A stretch of 64,000 bases of DNA from Deuterostichococcus epilithicus (taxonomy: Eukaryota > Chlorophyta > Trebouxiophyceae > Prasiolales > Stichococcaceae), in NCBI GenBank assembly GCA_033439295.1, contig JAVTLE010000023.1, positions 1,550,001-1,614,000 of the forward strand, given 5' to 3'. The translations under genes were made by a program, and so were the position numbers. Below are positions 1 to 12,771 of the stretch, piece after piece. Within the stretch, counting starts at the first letter, position 1, and every line of letters begins with the position of its first letter. Below the pieces are notes generated by a model. It was not told where the DNA came from and ran no database searches. It was given only the letters and a program-made list of their open reading frames with translations.

Positions 1-3000
1 TAGGGAACTCCAAGCTGAGCAGCGCCAACAGACTGCTTGTTCATTCAGTTGGATTTGCATATGCAAGTGGTTGTCAAAGTACCGAAAGCAACCTGCAGGG
101 CGCGCAGGCGCTGTGTCAGGTTGTCCAGGGTGTAATTGTCGTCCGGGTTGTCCGCTGCAATAAAGCTGTAGTACTGAAGCAGGTTGTCATTGCTGCGCGG
201 GCCTGTTCAGTGGCAAACATAGCCTTCAGCACACTATCTGGCGAAAGGCTGCTCAGTTCTGACATGCTGTCAGCCCAGTCGCTGGGTACACGCATGCCAT
301 GCGGGCACACGGGCTTGGTTGACCCTGAACCCCAAACCCTGAGGCGCCAGGGTGCTCACCATATGTGTTGAACAGCTGCTGACCTGCAAGGCGGCCAAAA
401 CTGCGTCAAGGCGTCAGCAAGACGAGTGACAGAAGACTGCGAGCGATGCACCATTGGTTCCACTGCACATGTTCAAGGCGTGGGCAGGAGCCCCACCTTG
501 CCGCACAGGCTTGTGGCCGACACTGACTTGGAAGCGCTCCCTGAAATCGTTGTACGCGGGCACCGAAGTCACCAACTGCAGAGCACACAGGCGAATTCGT
601 CAGCAGCAGACCGCAGTGACGTTTCTGATACAAATGCAGATTCGGTTTAGAGGCGCATTCTCGAAGGTGTTTGGTGACGTTGCTGCACTGGGCCAGGGCA
701 CAACAGTCTGCACAGCTTGAGAATGAAGGCGGCTTTGACACTTGCATGTGCAAACACAGCGGGCGGCATGCTGCACAGGGTGAACTCAAAACCATTCTAA
801 GAAAGAATCGCACCTCTGGCTGGGCGGCATGGTTCAAAAGATCCACGCCCGGCACCAGGCACAGCGCATACGAGTCCTTGCCCATAGCCGTGCTGGCCAG
901 CGCCTGCAATTTGATCATTGACGAGCACTATCGATGCTTCTTCGTTATTGGTGTTCCTTTGGATCACTGCGACCAGGTGCCAGGGCTAAATGTCAGGTGA
1001 GTGCAATCTGACGAATGCATTATAATGCGCTGCTCAGGCAGAAACCTTCGAGATGCTTTGATGCCTTGCAACCCACCAGCACAACAAGAGGGAATGTGTT
1101 TGTGTGGGTCCGACAACTGGACGCCTGCTGTTCAGTGGGTACGGACTCGACCCTCCACGCACGCACCTGCCCAACGATCGCGGCGATGATGCAGTAGAAG
1201 AACGTCTTCACATGTTCGCCGACCATGGTGGTGAACGCCATGAGCACGACGGCAGTTGCGGCGCGCACATAGAAGGCGCTCATCCCCGCGCCTGCGGCGA
1301 GTACACCGCGCGTCAGACCCGCATCTTGCCATGCTTGTGTGCGATGTTGCACCTCCACTTGACACGTCAGCCGCAGCAGACACGATACAGCGGACTAGAT
1401 GGCAGGTGCATCGTGACACACCGGCCTCCCCCCCGATGAAGGCGCGCGACTTGACTGTGTCCAGCGCCCAGTAGAGTTCCGCCGACGTGATATTCGTGCC
1501 TGCACAGGCAGATGAGAACACGATCGTGCAGGGCTGCACCTTGCTGGCTGCTTCGCTCAGCTCAAGTTGCCATGATGACATGCGCTTATAGCAGCATCGG
1601 GTCATCTCGACCTCTGTGAGTGTGGGCCGACGGATCAGCAGAACATGCCCCGTTGGCTGTGCACCATGAGAGTGGCTATGAGATTACTGCAGAAGCTCAC
1701 AGACCGCACCCAGCGTAGAGTTTCGCAGGTCTACAAACGCCTGCCGCCACTCTGCCCGCTGCTGCAGCGCCTGCGCAGGAAGAGCCGTATGGGTGAGAAT
1801 CGCCACGGGCCGCACCGTAGCCAGAGTGCTGCAAACGGACCAATCCAGCTCTGCGCAGGCATGTGCGCAGGCACATGTGCAGCTGCACAATGTCGTTGAC
1901 CCCAGTCAGGCTGCATCTCGGTCCTCAACCTGTTCAGAAGGAGGGCGCACAGGGATGAACAAGGCCCGAGTTGCAGCTGCAGCAGGTTGGCGTCGCGCCA
2001 GTGCCATGGCAAGAAATGATGATTCATCTGCACGAGTCGGAACTTTTACACGTGGAGACAGGCGAATGTGCACCGCGTGCGCCAGCGGCGAGTAGTGCAG
2101 CTGCAGCAGGTCTGCGGGGCGCCAGCGCCATGGCGGGTCGTGCGCCTGAGGCAGATCGGCCAACCAGCCGCCCTTGCGCGAGGCGCCGCCCCGCCGCCGC
2201 TCCCACACCAGCCGCAGCGCCAGCTTGACTGCCCTGGCGCCCAGATATGGTACTGGAATGGTTCAAGTCTTCATGTTGGAATCCCGTGCCGCTCGTTTAG
2301 ATCACCAGGGTTGTTCATCGCCTTGATTCGCTGACTGACCGTGTGGGGCAATGGGCTCTGGGTGTGGGCAATCGGCCAGGCCGAGAGCCGGTGCCAAAAG
2401 GCTGTCGGCAGGCTGCCCCGTGGATGCATTGCGCACCCGTCGGCAGTCGCCCAGAAGGACTGCGACGAAAAGTCTGGCGGGAAGGGGCAGCTGATGTTGC
2501 GCGTCAGGGGCACCTCCAGCGCCGCCGTCCGCGGCACCTGCGCCGGTCATCTGCCAGCTGGTACAAAAGCGTGATATGCAGTCTGACGCCTGGCAGACTG
2601 CATGCATCAGAGGGTTGACTGCTCAGGTGTTGTTGAAGCTCCCTACCGTGATCACGAGCTCGCCCGGCTTGAGGTCGCGCGTCGCATACATGCCGCGCAT
2701 GCCACGCCCAGAGGCGTGCGCTAGCCCGTACATCCTGCAGGGCGGGCGGGGCATAGCATCACCCTTGCAGTTGACAACAGCTGCAGCGTGAGGCTCGGAG
2801 GTGGGTTCTGGATGATGACGACACAGCAGCCATCTCCCCACATTCGATTGTGCAGCCAGGAGCCCAAAAGGTGTGGTTCACCCGATGTGCAGTTTCCTGG
2901 CGGCATCCAGAAAGGAGTGGGTGCTGGTGTCATTGAGCCAGCACAGCGCCTCTTCTGGCGTGCACTGCGGCACCTCCAAGGGCCGCAGCGCACGCGAGAA

Positions 3001-3126
3001 ATAGGGCACCAGCCGCCGCTGCAGGCGCCATGGTGGCGGCCGCAGCACGCGGGTCACCTCGCCCAGGCAGTCTGCCACTGAGCCTGTGTCAGCAGACGAC
3101 ATGTCGTAGTTGTTGTCATGATTCAA
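1..3126 (-). CDS. SET-domain protein lysine methyltransferase, Rubisco-LSMT-like (3' end outside window)
   Basis: Predicted S-adenosylmethionine-dependent lysine methyltransferase of the plant Rubisco-LSMT/SETD3 class, probably plastidial. It is read right to left in at least seven exons. The exon at about 2640-2730 has the SET entry motif RGMYATRDLKPGELVI. The exon at about 2074-2225 reads DLLQLHYSPLAH, and about 1690-1866 reads QRAEWRQAFVDLR. The exon at about 1430-1500 reads AELYWALDTVKSRAF. The exon starting near 907 reads YALCLVPGVDLLNHA, with the cofactor-binding NH pair. The short exon near 375-395 ends in QLFNTYG. The exon at about 70-290 starts the substrate-binding domain (QYYSFIAADNPDDNY), and the rest lies beyond base 1. 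Between the RSRAF and DLLNHA blocks sits an extra hydrophobic exon at about 1170-1300. The exon at 2878-3100 (CTPEEALCWLND) fits the usual N-terminal segment but is less certain. Confidence 0.7.
1970..2136 (-). repeat. Exon segment copied into the downstream intron (SET gene)
   Basis: About 41 bases of the SET exon (2095-2136, encoding the DLLQLH region) recur with a few changes at 1970-2011, inside the intron that follows this exon. Both copies share the core GCAGCTGCAGCAGGT and the block GCCATGGC. Confidence 0.75.
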
Positions 3127-3144
3127 CTGCTCTTGCGCAGAGAA

Positions 3145-3723
3145 TCAATAAACTGGACTGGTCGAGGAGTTCAGCTGTAACAGCTCACCGGCAACCCGGA
3201 TCTGCACGGCGTTTTCGGCGCCCACATCAATGCGCGATCGGCCGACAAGCAGGACTGCGTCCTCCAGCCGATCTGCGGGGACCGCGGTGATGCTGCAGGC
3301 CTGCTGGTCCCTGCACAGCACCCTGTGCGGCGGAAGGTTGGCGCGGCAGTCGCTCCATTGCTGCCACTCGGCCGCCGACAGCAGCAGGACGTCGATCGTG
3401 CCCGATCGTGCTGTTGCACGGATGTCAAGGCTACAGGCACCCCTGATAGGCTGCAGCAGCTGCGCTTGGCCCAGGGGTATCCGGGCTGTGCTGGCGGTGA
3501 GTCGCGCTGAGGATAGAGGATGCGGCTTGGCAGGAACGACTGCAGACGTAATGAAGCTCTGGGCAGACGCTTTATCAGTAGTACACAAGTATGTCAGAGC
3601 AAACACAGCCGTGATTAGAGCAAAGCTCGCTGAATGAGCTGGTTGAGCGGTTCGACATGCATGCGGAACGCTCATTTCCACCGACGCGGTCAAGATCGCA
3701 CGGGCATCGAGCGGTGTCCGCAA
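3145..3723 (-). CDS. Unrecognised exon or small gene with a secretory or transit-like N-terminus
   Basis: An open reading frame of 192 codons on the minus strand. I do not recognise the family. From the second methionine (base 3675) a hydrophobic stretch, SFALITAVFALTYLC, follows a short polar start and looks like a signal or transit peptide. The C-terminal third is compact and globular-looking (IDVLLLSAAEWQQW, then two or three cysteines, then VLLVGRSRIDVGAENAV). A good splice donor (CCG|GTGAGC) lies near 3188 before the stop, and an acceptor lies near 3100. The exon could therefore join the SET gene downstream as its 5' exon, or it could be a separate small gene. The sequence alone does not decide. 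Confidence 0.4.
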   Translation of the reverse strand: MRTPLDARAILTASVEMSVPHACRTAQPAHSASFALITAVFALTYLCTTDKASAQSFITSAVVPAKPHPLSSARLTASTARIPLGQAQLLQPIRGACSLDIRATARSGTIDVLLLSAAEWQQWSDCRANLPPHRVLCRDQQACSITAVPADRLEDAVLLVGRSRIDVGAENAVQIRVAGELLQLNSSTSPVY

Positions 3724-4126
3724 GCGACGTAGGCTTTGCTATGCTTTGCTGTAATGGCGGACCTGGAACCTCAGCAATGTGAAAGATGCTGTGACATCAC
3801 CTCCCACATCAGTCATGCCGAGCTGGCTGCTGGGCTCCCGTCAGGCAGTGCTGGCAAGTGCGCAGCTGCAAGGGTGTTTGAGGCATGCCGTTGACATGAG
3901 CTGCTCTTGTAATTCACGAGCGTCACCTTCATACATCTGCGCACATCGAATTCAGACCGCACACACCCAGACACACTGCGGCAAAGAATAGTCACTCACC
4001 TGACTGCAATAATCTAATCAAACGAAATGCAGCACCCCGCTGGACTAGACAGGCACACGAAAGGACCAGAAAGGAAAGTCGGCTGTATTCAAGCGAGTTC
4101 TGTCACCTTACGCCGCCGGCGCACAG
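3724..4126. other. Intergenic between the ABC1K 3' end and the next minus-strand gene
   Basis: About 400 bases holding the presumed promoter of the minus-strand gene to the left and the 3' untranslated region of the ABC1K gene. I see no coding signal or repeat. Confidence 0.4.
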
Positions 4127-7100
4127 CTACCGGGCCGGCGGCGGCGCACTGCCAAAGTCAACAAACATCTGCTGCAGCCAGGCAGGTGGCGGCACGCCGC
4201 GGCGCCCGAAAAGGATCCGCTCCGCCTGGGTGCGGCCATCCGCTGTTGGCGGCGGCGCCGTCATGAAGTTGGTTTCTGGCACATAAGCCTCCTCCTGGCG
4301 GGACCCCGCGAGGCTCTCCTGTGCGATGCGCGCGGCGATGCGCGACACCAGGCGCTGGAAGAACAGCTGACCTGCGAGCGTGCAGAGCGAATAATTTGAG
4401 ATGGTTCAACGGACAACAAGGTGTGGAGAAGGTGGCAGGATCGTATTGAGACGAACATTCGGACTGGCTCTGCTGTCTGCGGCCTGCCTGATGCGGCATG
4501 GCGCCTTGCACACCAGTGAAAACCCACACGGGCTGCGACCACGATCCCTTGACGATGCCCCTCGTACACATGAGTGCAAGTAAAAGACTCTGCACGACAT
4601 CAACATGGTCGAAAGGCGACCCGACCACAGCTAGGACAGCAGGTGCGTGAGCCCGCTCATCAGCTATGGTAAGTTTGGAGCAGTAAAAGCCTGCAGCAGC
4701 CACAGACATGACGCCCCCGATCCTCGTGCAGCAGCATCATGCAGTTTCGTTGCACCTGTGAACAGCAGCCCGGGCCACAGCTCGGGCAGCATTGGGGCCA
4801 GCTCGCGTGCGAGCGCCAGCGAGCTCCGCGTCGCTGCCCCGGACGGCGCGGGCACCGATGCCGCCGCGAGCAGCTCTGTGACGCCGCGCACCGTCGCCAG
4901 CGCGTCCTCGTCCTCTGGCGTGGGCGCCACCACTGGCTGCAGCCTGTGGCATTGTTTGATTTGTACACTGATTAGATTAGAGTCATGATTTGCCTTGTCA
5001 AAAGTGAACTGCCTCGTCAGATGTTCTCAGCGCCTGACGCACCCTCTGCTGTCAGCGTCACCACTGGCTGTAGCTGGGGACAAGGACACTTCCACGGATG
5101 ATGTGTGTGTCTGGCGGGCGAGTGTAGATGCAGTGTGGGGCACATTCTGCTGCGGCAGGCGCGTCCCGGTCTGCCGTCACCGCCGCCACAGGGCGACGCT
5201 GGTGTGACAGCCCGGAAGCGCACCCCAGTGCCGCCCCAATTTGCCGCCCATGCCAACATGTCCAGATCCAGCATAGGAGCAGGAATCCAGCACCGGGTTC
5301 GCTTAGTGAGAGACAGTGTCACCTGCTCAGGAAGGCCACGGGGCCCGGCGGCTGCGCCAGCAGCTGCAGCGGCGCCGGCAGGCCGGCGCGGAAGCTGAGC
5401 GCAAACGCAACCGGGATGCTGCCGAGCACCAGCTGGCACACCTGGAAGGCGCCAGCCCGCCCCAGAGCATCTGCCGCCGCTGCTGCTTCCTGCAGCATGA
5501 CAGTTGCACATTAGGTGAGGATGCTGAAAGTCTTGACCAGGCGAACCAACACAGCAACCGCCGCCGCTGCTGCTTCCTGCGAATGATTGGGTGTGAACGC
5601 TTACTGATGGCTCGACTAGTCGAACAACATCATTTCCACGACTGCAGACTGCAAGCGGGACCTGAACCTCTGCATCTCGGTTTCCAGGCAAGGTCAATTC
5701 TTCACACATCATCCACACCACACTGCAGACATGCAGAGCACAGCAGTTAAGAGGTTTCTGACTGCACACACCTCTGCGAGCAGCTCTGCTGCGTAGGAGC
5801 CGGTGGGTGAAAACACCAGGCGCAGAGCGTCCTTCGCATTCCGGTCCAGCAGAGGCGGCTCCTCTGCCGGCGCACCCGCCGCAATGCGTTGCTGCGGCAG
5901 CAGCAATGGCTGGCTTGAGAGGTTAGCTGGTGCCACAGTGGCGGCTGGCGGCGCAGAGCAGTAATGCCTGAGAGGCGTAGAAGCCGGGGACTGCGACAAT
6001 GAACGAGGCACTGCAGATGTGAAAAGTTCATTTCACAAAGTAGCACCTGCTGCGCCTGGGCGGCAGGGCTGTTTGCTGCCAGCCCGTCCACTGTGAAGCG
6101 GTTGAAGCCGGACGCCAGGCGCTGCAGCCGCGCAATGTCGATGCGGTTCTTGCCGCCGTACAGCGTCGCCCGCAGCGCTGCCTGCAGGACAGAGTACCGT
6201 TCGGCTGCCTGCTTGCTTGCTGGTGCGTGATGATGAACGTAGCGTGATGGAGGTTCAGGAACCACCGCAAACAGCCACGCGGCGCCGTGTCCATTTGCTG
6301 AAGGGTTGCAGTGCGTGTTGCCGGCCAGCGATGTTCACAGTTCACAGCGAGGTGCGGGTCACAAGGAGGCACACCTGGATGCGGGGGTCGTTGTCGACGA
6401 GCAGGCGGCGCGCGAGGTACGGGAAGCACTCCTGCACAATGCTGTAGGACGGGTCGACGCGCAGCGCGATGCCCTCGATGACCGAGAAGCAGCGCAGGAT
6501 GAGAGCAAAGTCTGCGGGTAACGAGGCAGGCCATGTCGGCTGGGGCGCGCCGCATCAGTTTCTCGAGTGGTGGCGGCTGGCGGCGCTCGGGGACCGGAGG
6601 ACGCTGCGATATGTTTGAAAGGCATGAGCGCGAGGCAGCAGTCGTGAGGTGCGCGGAAAGTGCGTGCTCTGAAGTGTCAGCAGGAGGAGACGGCGCAGAC
6701 AGAAGGGCGCACAGCTGGGGATCTCGAAGGGGTAGGACTCTGACAGCGTCTCGATGTCCCTCGTGATCTGCACGCCACACACCCCAAGCTTCAGTCTCTG
6801 CACATGTCCTGCAAAACAACAAAGTACAGGACGCTGCTGCAGATGCAAGGCAGTGCTGCATGAGATCCCTCGTGGTCTGTGAACAGCGCTCCAACAGGAC
6901 AGACCAGGTCAACCTGGTTGATGCCGTTAGGTCGCCGCCGGCAGTTGCACTGCAGGTGGGTGCCGACTCGAGCTCGCGAACAGATGGCGGGAACAGCAGC
7001 GGACCTGCTCGATATTGACGCCCTTGGCGCCGCCGCCGGCGGACAGCTGCGTGAGGATGCGGCCCAGGGGCTCCGCGATGACGCTGCTGTCGGGGGCGCT

Positions 7101-10100
7101 GGAGCTGATGAAGCCCAGCTTTCGCAGGTCCTCGGGAACAGACGCCCAGTCCTGATGCGTGCCAAGTGGAGGATGGGTCATCTGTGCTGGTGTCACCGCG
7201 GGCGTGACTGCACAACATGGCAACGAGCCCGGCGGCTCACCGACCAGGTCGGGATGGACTACACCCGGATGAATCAGCAGCAAGAGGCTATGTCATTGCA
7301 ACCTGATATCCACTCGACAATGGCCACGGAATTGAGCTGGGCGATGCCTTCAACAAGGCACACACCTTCACGCTGAGGTGGGAGATGTACTCCACCAGTG
7401 CCATGGACTGCTGCGGGGTGACTTCTGTCTGCGAACACAGAAAGAGTGAACCCTTCAGATATGGTTGCTGCTCAGCCAGATTCAGATGCAAAGATCAGGT
7501 TCTGCAACATCGCATGCCACCATGAGTGCGTGCATCAACATGCTCTGCCAGGACACGGGAATGCCTCTGTGGTTTCCCTGGCAATGCGCCCACCATGAGG
7601 CCGAAGTCGAGGATGCATATGCGGCCGTCGGGCGTGCGCATGAGGTTGCCCGGGTGCGGGTCCGCATGCAGCAGCCCCGTCTCCAGCAGCTGGAGACACC
7701 AGGCGCAGTCTGTGGGTGCAGCGCCCTGAACAGCGGCGGCTTGCTCCACGAAGGAAGCGGCAAGGAATGCAAGTCGCACGAACAGTGCAGGGTGAGTGCA
7801 GGTCGTGACAGAAGCATGGCAGCAATCCAGTAAATTTAAATCCCTGGGAGCCCTGTGCTGGAAACGTTGTGTGTTGAGACCCACCATTCAGAAGTAAGGA
7901 AACTGTTGCAGCAGCCTACCTGGGTGAGGTAGCAGTTGAGCAGCGTGTTGCAGAGCTCCCGCACATCCCCCGCGTTGCTCTCGCTCAGCTTCTCGCCTGC
8001 CGCGGCGGGACCAAATTGGCTGAGGATGCGCGCTCGGCACACATGATCTGATGCTGAGTCACAAGTGTGCACAACCTGGCAGCACTGACTTCGTTGAGAA
8101 ACGTAGGCGCACTGGAATCGGCCGGCTCAATTCCCGGATACGCCACGCCACGCCACGCCACGCCACGCCATGCCACGCCACGCCACGCCACGCCACCAGG
8201 AATGCTGGGGACCCCCAAAATGTCAGCAGCAGCCTCAGCCCACAACCCCGAGATCCAGCTTCAGGAGCAAAGCGAGACCCACACCTTCGATCCACTCGGT
8301 GACCAGGACCTCGTGATTGGTCAGGTTGTCGTACACCCCCGGCACCATGATGCCCGGCAGCGCCGCCATCTGCTTCTCGAACAGCTGCGCTGATGCGGCC
8401 TCCGCCACATAGTCCATCTCTGCAAAGAAGCGCTTGCCCCACTCCTCGATCAGGCTGGCCCAGTCGGTGCGCACCTGTGGGAAGACGCAACAGCAGGTTT
8501 CTTAGCGACTCGTGCAAGGACTGCATGCTTGAGAAGCCGCCTGCAGGCACCCATGCTGGGCAGACGTGCGATGAGTCCAGTACGCTTGCCGCTCAGCCTG
8601 CCCAGCAGATCTGGCTGTCCTTGCTGGGATTTCCAATTAAAGAGCTTGTGTGATCGCACAGTCTGAAGGGGTGGGAGGTGTGGCTCAAAGGCTCAATCAG
8701 TGGGCACACTTGGCAACACGAAAGACTGAGAACGCTGAAGCGCTGCAGTTCCGAATTGCTGTTGCGAAAGCTCACCGCGGGCAGGCGCTGCACGAGCAGT
8801 GCCAGAGTGCGCATGAGGTACAGGTCCAGGGCCACCGCCGCCAGCACGTCAGGCCGCTGCACCTTGATCGCCACCTCGCCGCCGCCCAGGCCCGCCAGCC
8901 GGCCGCGGTACACCTGGCAGGGTTGCACGTACACTTATGTTGAGGTACGTTCAGGTATGGTTACAATCCTGAGCTTCTGGGTAGTTTGGCAACAGGGCCC
9001 TGTTGGCCCTGTTGGGCCCCATGCGACATGCAGACGCGCAAGGCGTCACAGGTGGCACAAGCGACTATGGAAGGCCATGCAGCTGATCACAAGCGCCAAA
9101 AGTGCCGTTCACCTGCCCCAAGCTGGCTGCCGCCACCGGCTCGTCCGAGATCTTGGACAGCACCGCCTCCACTGGGAGCTGCCACGCTGCGTCATGCGAA
9201 ACAGCACAGGTGTGGTTCTCGACGTAGTCTCGAGGTGCGCATGGCGAGGCAGAGACATATGCACACACAAGAGAAACTCTCTGTGCCAACAGACATGTGC
9301 AAGCTGCAGGGCTAATGCGCATGTAACAGCCAGGCGCGCACCGTTCTGCATGACCAGCAGCGCATCCTCTGTCGGGAACGGTGGCACCCGATCCTGCAAC
9401 GGACCAAAGCGCACTCTCAGAAGCGGACCCTCAGGTTGCCTGTGCGGGGTTGGACAGACGCACCTGGCCCATGCAAGCGCCTGCAGGTGGTTGACACTGT
9501 AAGGTAGAGCTGCAGCCAGGGTTCCAAACACAAGGCTGGAGTACAACAGTCGCCTCATGCCTGAGTAGCCTTCCAACGTGACTGCACCTGCAGGAGCTCG
9601 ATCTGGGTGAGGTAGTTGGCGTCGAGGATGTCGACGCGCGTGGACAGCGCCTGCGCGACCTTCACATACGCCGGCCCCAGCCGCTCGATGTGGCCGCGCA
9701 GCTGCCGCGAGCGCAGCGCGCTGTTGCCCCGCATCTGGCCTTCAGGCAGGTCGGGAAAGAGGCCACGTCACGTGGAGTGAGCCGACGCATGCCGAAGCAT
9801 GCCAGAGGGCTGTGTGCATGCCACAGGCCAGCACCAAACCTTCCAGCCGAGCTGCGTTCAGGCTCGAGCAGGGAAGCGCCACTTCGTGGGCAGGACCAAC
9901 AAGGTAAGAGCATCAACGAGCATCAAGGATCAAGGTCTGGTCGAACTGCAGTTGATTTCAACAACCAGTGCAGGATGTGCGTCAGGCACCTCGGAGGTAG
10001 TCGATGCCAAGGCCGCTGCCGAAGCGGGCCGCTGCCCACAGCACCCGCAGCGTGCGCCGCGCCACCATCACCGGCCGCGACGCATAGTACTGCACGAGAA

Positions 10101-12771
10101 TTGTGGTGAACACCCTCAGGCTTGCACTGCACGATGCGAGACTGAAGTAGCCGCAAGCACCTGGAGTGCAGGCAGCCCCTCGCATGCCCACCGCAGGCTT
10201 TGCCGTGCATGCCTCAAAAAACATGAGAGGCTGCACCTGTAGAAGGTCCTGAGTGTTGTCTTCAGCCTTGGACCTTGCTGCTCGTTCCTTGTGGCTGAAC
10301 CTTTTGAAACGGGCTCGAAGATGTCAAGCCAGCCATGCTGCCGGCATGTTAGCGGGGCACATGGCGTCCACAGCACCCCTGCCAAGAATGTAACCCACGA
10401 ACACAACCAACTGGACGAACCTGCTCGAGGATGCGCTGGTCGTATATCGCTGGGACCTCCTGGTGCTCGATCCAGCCTTGGGAGGGGTCATAACCGCGAC
10501 CGGGCGCCGTCGCCACGACCACGAAGCCCACCACGATGGCCACAGCCATGATGAAGCCCGCACTGTACCCACCGACACCTGTAAGCAGGTTTTCGAGCGA
10601 GAGTATCACACCTGACCACCAAGCCAGCCCTGGTTGTGGCTGCGAGCCGTGGCAACCTGCCATTTCGTGTGGTGCCAGTGGCACGATGTGGTGAAGGGGG
10701 ACTGGAACCAGCAGCTACAGCAGGGCAGAGGGGTGGCAGCCACAAGATGCTCGACGAACGGTGTGGCAGGCTGCCCACCGTTCTGCTCGAAGGCTGTCAA
10801 GGATGCGGCCAGGTCAACGGCGATCCCGGCGAACTTGCCCTCCGCGCTGCGGGCCGCTGCACTGCTCTCAAGTGCGGCTGCCAGGCCGCGTACAGCATCC
10901 TGCAGACGATGACCAATCGGGACCGTCAGACTGTGAGCTTCTGCATCGGCGGGGTGATGAAAGCTGTCTGAAAGCGCCGTGTGTCTGTGCACATCGGCTG
11001 GACAGGCACCAGATCGTGCACTTGTTTCCCCGCGCTGAAGCGCACATCTGCTGGTCAGCCGCCAGATCGCGCACATGTGCCTCCGCGCTGGGAGGCTGTT
11101 TGTGTGAGAAGCATCACTCCCTGATGATACTGCCGTTTCTGCTTCAGGTCGCGCGCCGCTTCCCCTGGACTGCACAACCGTGGCCTCCATCACCCACACA
11201 AGCGACCGTGCCTCCAAACATGACAGCTGCGCACCTCCAGGGAGTGCGCGCCGCTCTGCAGCACGGCGCCCGCCGCCTGCCGCAGCCGGGCGCCATCGCC
11301 GCTGGCCAGCGCAGACAGATTGCCGCCAGCGTCCAGGCCCTGCCGCCCCAGCCAGGAGCGCAGCGGCTGCAGCGCCTCAACGACCGCAGCGGTGCCAAAG
11401 TGCGGCTGCAGGCTGGTCGGATCCCGCTCCAGCACCTGAAGCAGAGAGGCGCCAGCACAGTCGGCGTCTGGGAAGGCCGATTGTAGGAACCTGGCCTTGA
11501 GCAATGGCGATATTATGCACAGTGGACGCAGAGCACCGCGAGGGACCAGTGGCTTTGCACAGGACAGCAAGAACACAGCGGCAGACAGCTGTGCTGTTTG
11601 CCAAGACCAGGTGATGCGTCGACTGGGTGAACACATCCAATGGCATCAAAACTCTGCAGATTTCGCCACTGTACCTGGGCTCCATGCTCAATGCTGCTCC
11701 CCAGACTGGATGCAAAGTCTGCCAGGCCGCTGCCAGCGCTGCGGGCAGTGTCCAGGGCTGCCTGCAGCACGCCCTCTGAGCCTCCTGCACACCAGCTTTC
11801 AACATTGATTGCCTCTGCAACGAGCTGCCGTGCGGCATCTGGTATGTGCTCTCAACCATCTCGATGAGTCGTATGGAAAACCTCACTGTGCACACCTCTG
11901 GCGCTCGTTGGGGTGAGGCTGCTGAGCTGCTGTGCCAGGCTTTGCAGCTGGCCGCTGAGCTGCTGCGCGAGGTCGTTCGGCACTCCCTGCGACAGCTGTG
12001 ACGGCACCGCACGTGTGACGCTGTCCCATGCCGACTGCGCCGCATCTCGGCCAAAGTGCGCCTGCGGCGCTGCTGTATCTGTGCTGATGCCTCCTCCACT
12101 GACGGTGCTTGCCTGGAATGTGCGCCACCACACATGGTTGAAGGCCAGCATGCAACAAGGAAGCACCATCGGTGAAAGGAAAGAAACCAACTAATGCTGC
12201 AGATTTACATGCTCCTGCTTCACCTGCTGTTCGAGCGCTGCCATTCGCTGCTGGATGCTGGACAGCATGTCGCTGAGCGGCTGGGTCACGCCGGCCCGCG
12301 AGCCCAGCAGAGCTTCAGCAGCAGAGCTCGTTCGCTCGGATAGAGCTTGCTCTGCGGCTGAGAGAGCTTGCTCCGCGGCTGACACTGCGCGGCATATGGG
12401 AGAAAGCCGTCAGACCATCACTTGAGCACCTCGTCAGCATCAGCATGAACATACGCAGCATCCCGCCGCACACGTCTGCAGCAGCCAAGCCCACCTCGAG
12501 CTGCAGCGGTGGCGAAGCCATTCGCGAGCGCATCCTTCGCTTGTTGTGGCGCTACTGTCTCGAGCCAGTCGGACAACACGCTGGCCTGCGCCTGCTGCCT
12601 GCCCCTGCATCGAGGCTGGCATTGCCGAAATGAATGTCGACCCGTGGGACCATGCAAGGGGCTGGCGCCATACAGGCCAGCCTGAAACGTGCTCTGCAGC
12701 ATGTTGGCATGAACTACTCTGCGCAAATCGATGAATGATAGCTGCAATTTGTGCCAGGACATGTCGATCAA
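4127..12771 (-). CDS. ABC1K/UbiB-family atypical kinase, plastid type, with a long N-terminal extension
   Basis: Atypical protein kinase-like ATPase of the ABC1/UbiB family; plastid members control plastoquinone and tocopherol metabolism in plastoglobules. It spans more than 20 exons. In order: [16 protein letters not shown] (about 9640-9690), [14 protein letters not shown] (9110-9150), [20 protein letters not shown] (about 8820-8880), [20 protein letters not shown] (8410-8474), [17 protein letters not shown] and ILDFGLMV (7600-7690), [15 protein letters not shown] (about 7110-7155), [15 protein letters not shown] (about 6440-6490), [18 protein letters not shown] (about 5790-5850) and the tail [10 protein letters not shown], ending in TAG at 4127. 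The family KxGQ motif reads KVAQ. Upstream exons to about 12771 add a transmembrane segment ([19 protein letters not shown], about 10500-10560) and an alanine-rich repeat ([14 protein letters not shown], near 12360). The start is uncertain. The spacing most resembles plant ABC1K1, but I cannot assign a subgroup. Confidence 0.85.
5471..5580 (-). repeat. Exon start with acceptor copied into the upstream intron (ABC1K)
   Basis: The first bases of an ABC1K exon, preceded by CAG (5471-5494, exon encoding EAAAADALG), recur exactly over about 22 bases at 5558-5580 within the preceding intron. The second copy is also preceded by CAG. Confidence 0.7.
8141..8195. repeat. Pentanucleotide microsatellite (CGCCA)n
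   Basis: Eleven tandem units of CGCCA, with one unit changed to TGCCA, in an intron of the ABC1K gene. Confidence 0.97.
10986..11093. repeat. Two-unit tandem repeat, about 53 bases per unit, in an ABC1K intron
   Basis: Units 10986-11040 and 11041-11093 share the frame CACATC...GG.CAG.C.CCAGATCG.GCAC followed by CCGCGCTG, with about three quarters of positions matching. It lies between two N-terminal exons of the ABC1K gene. Confidence 0.75.

Noticed and set aside
8141-8195. Possible CRISPR-like or functional repeat array
   Set aside because: It is a plain pentanucleotide microsatellite without spacers, inside an intron.
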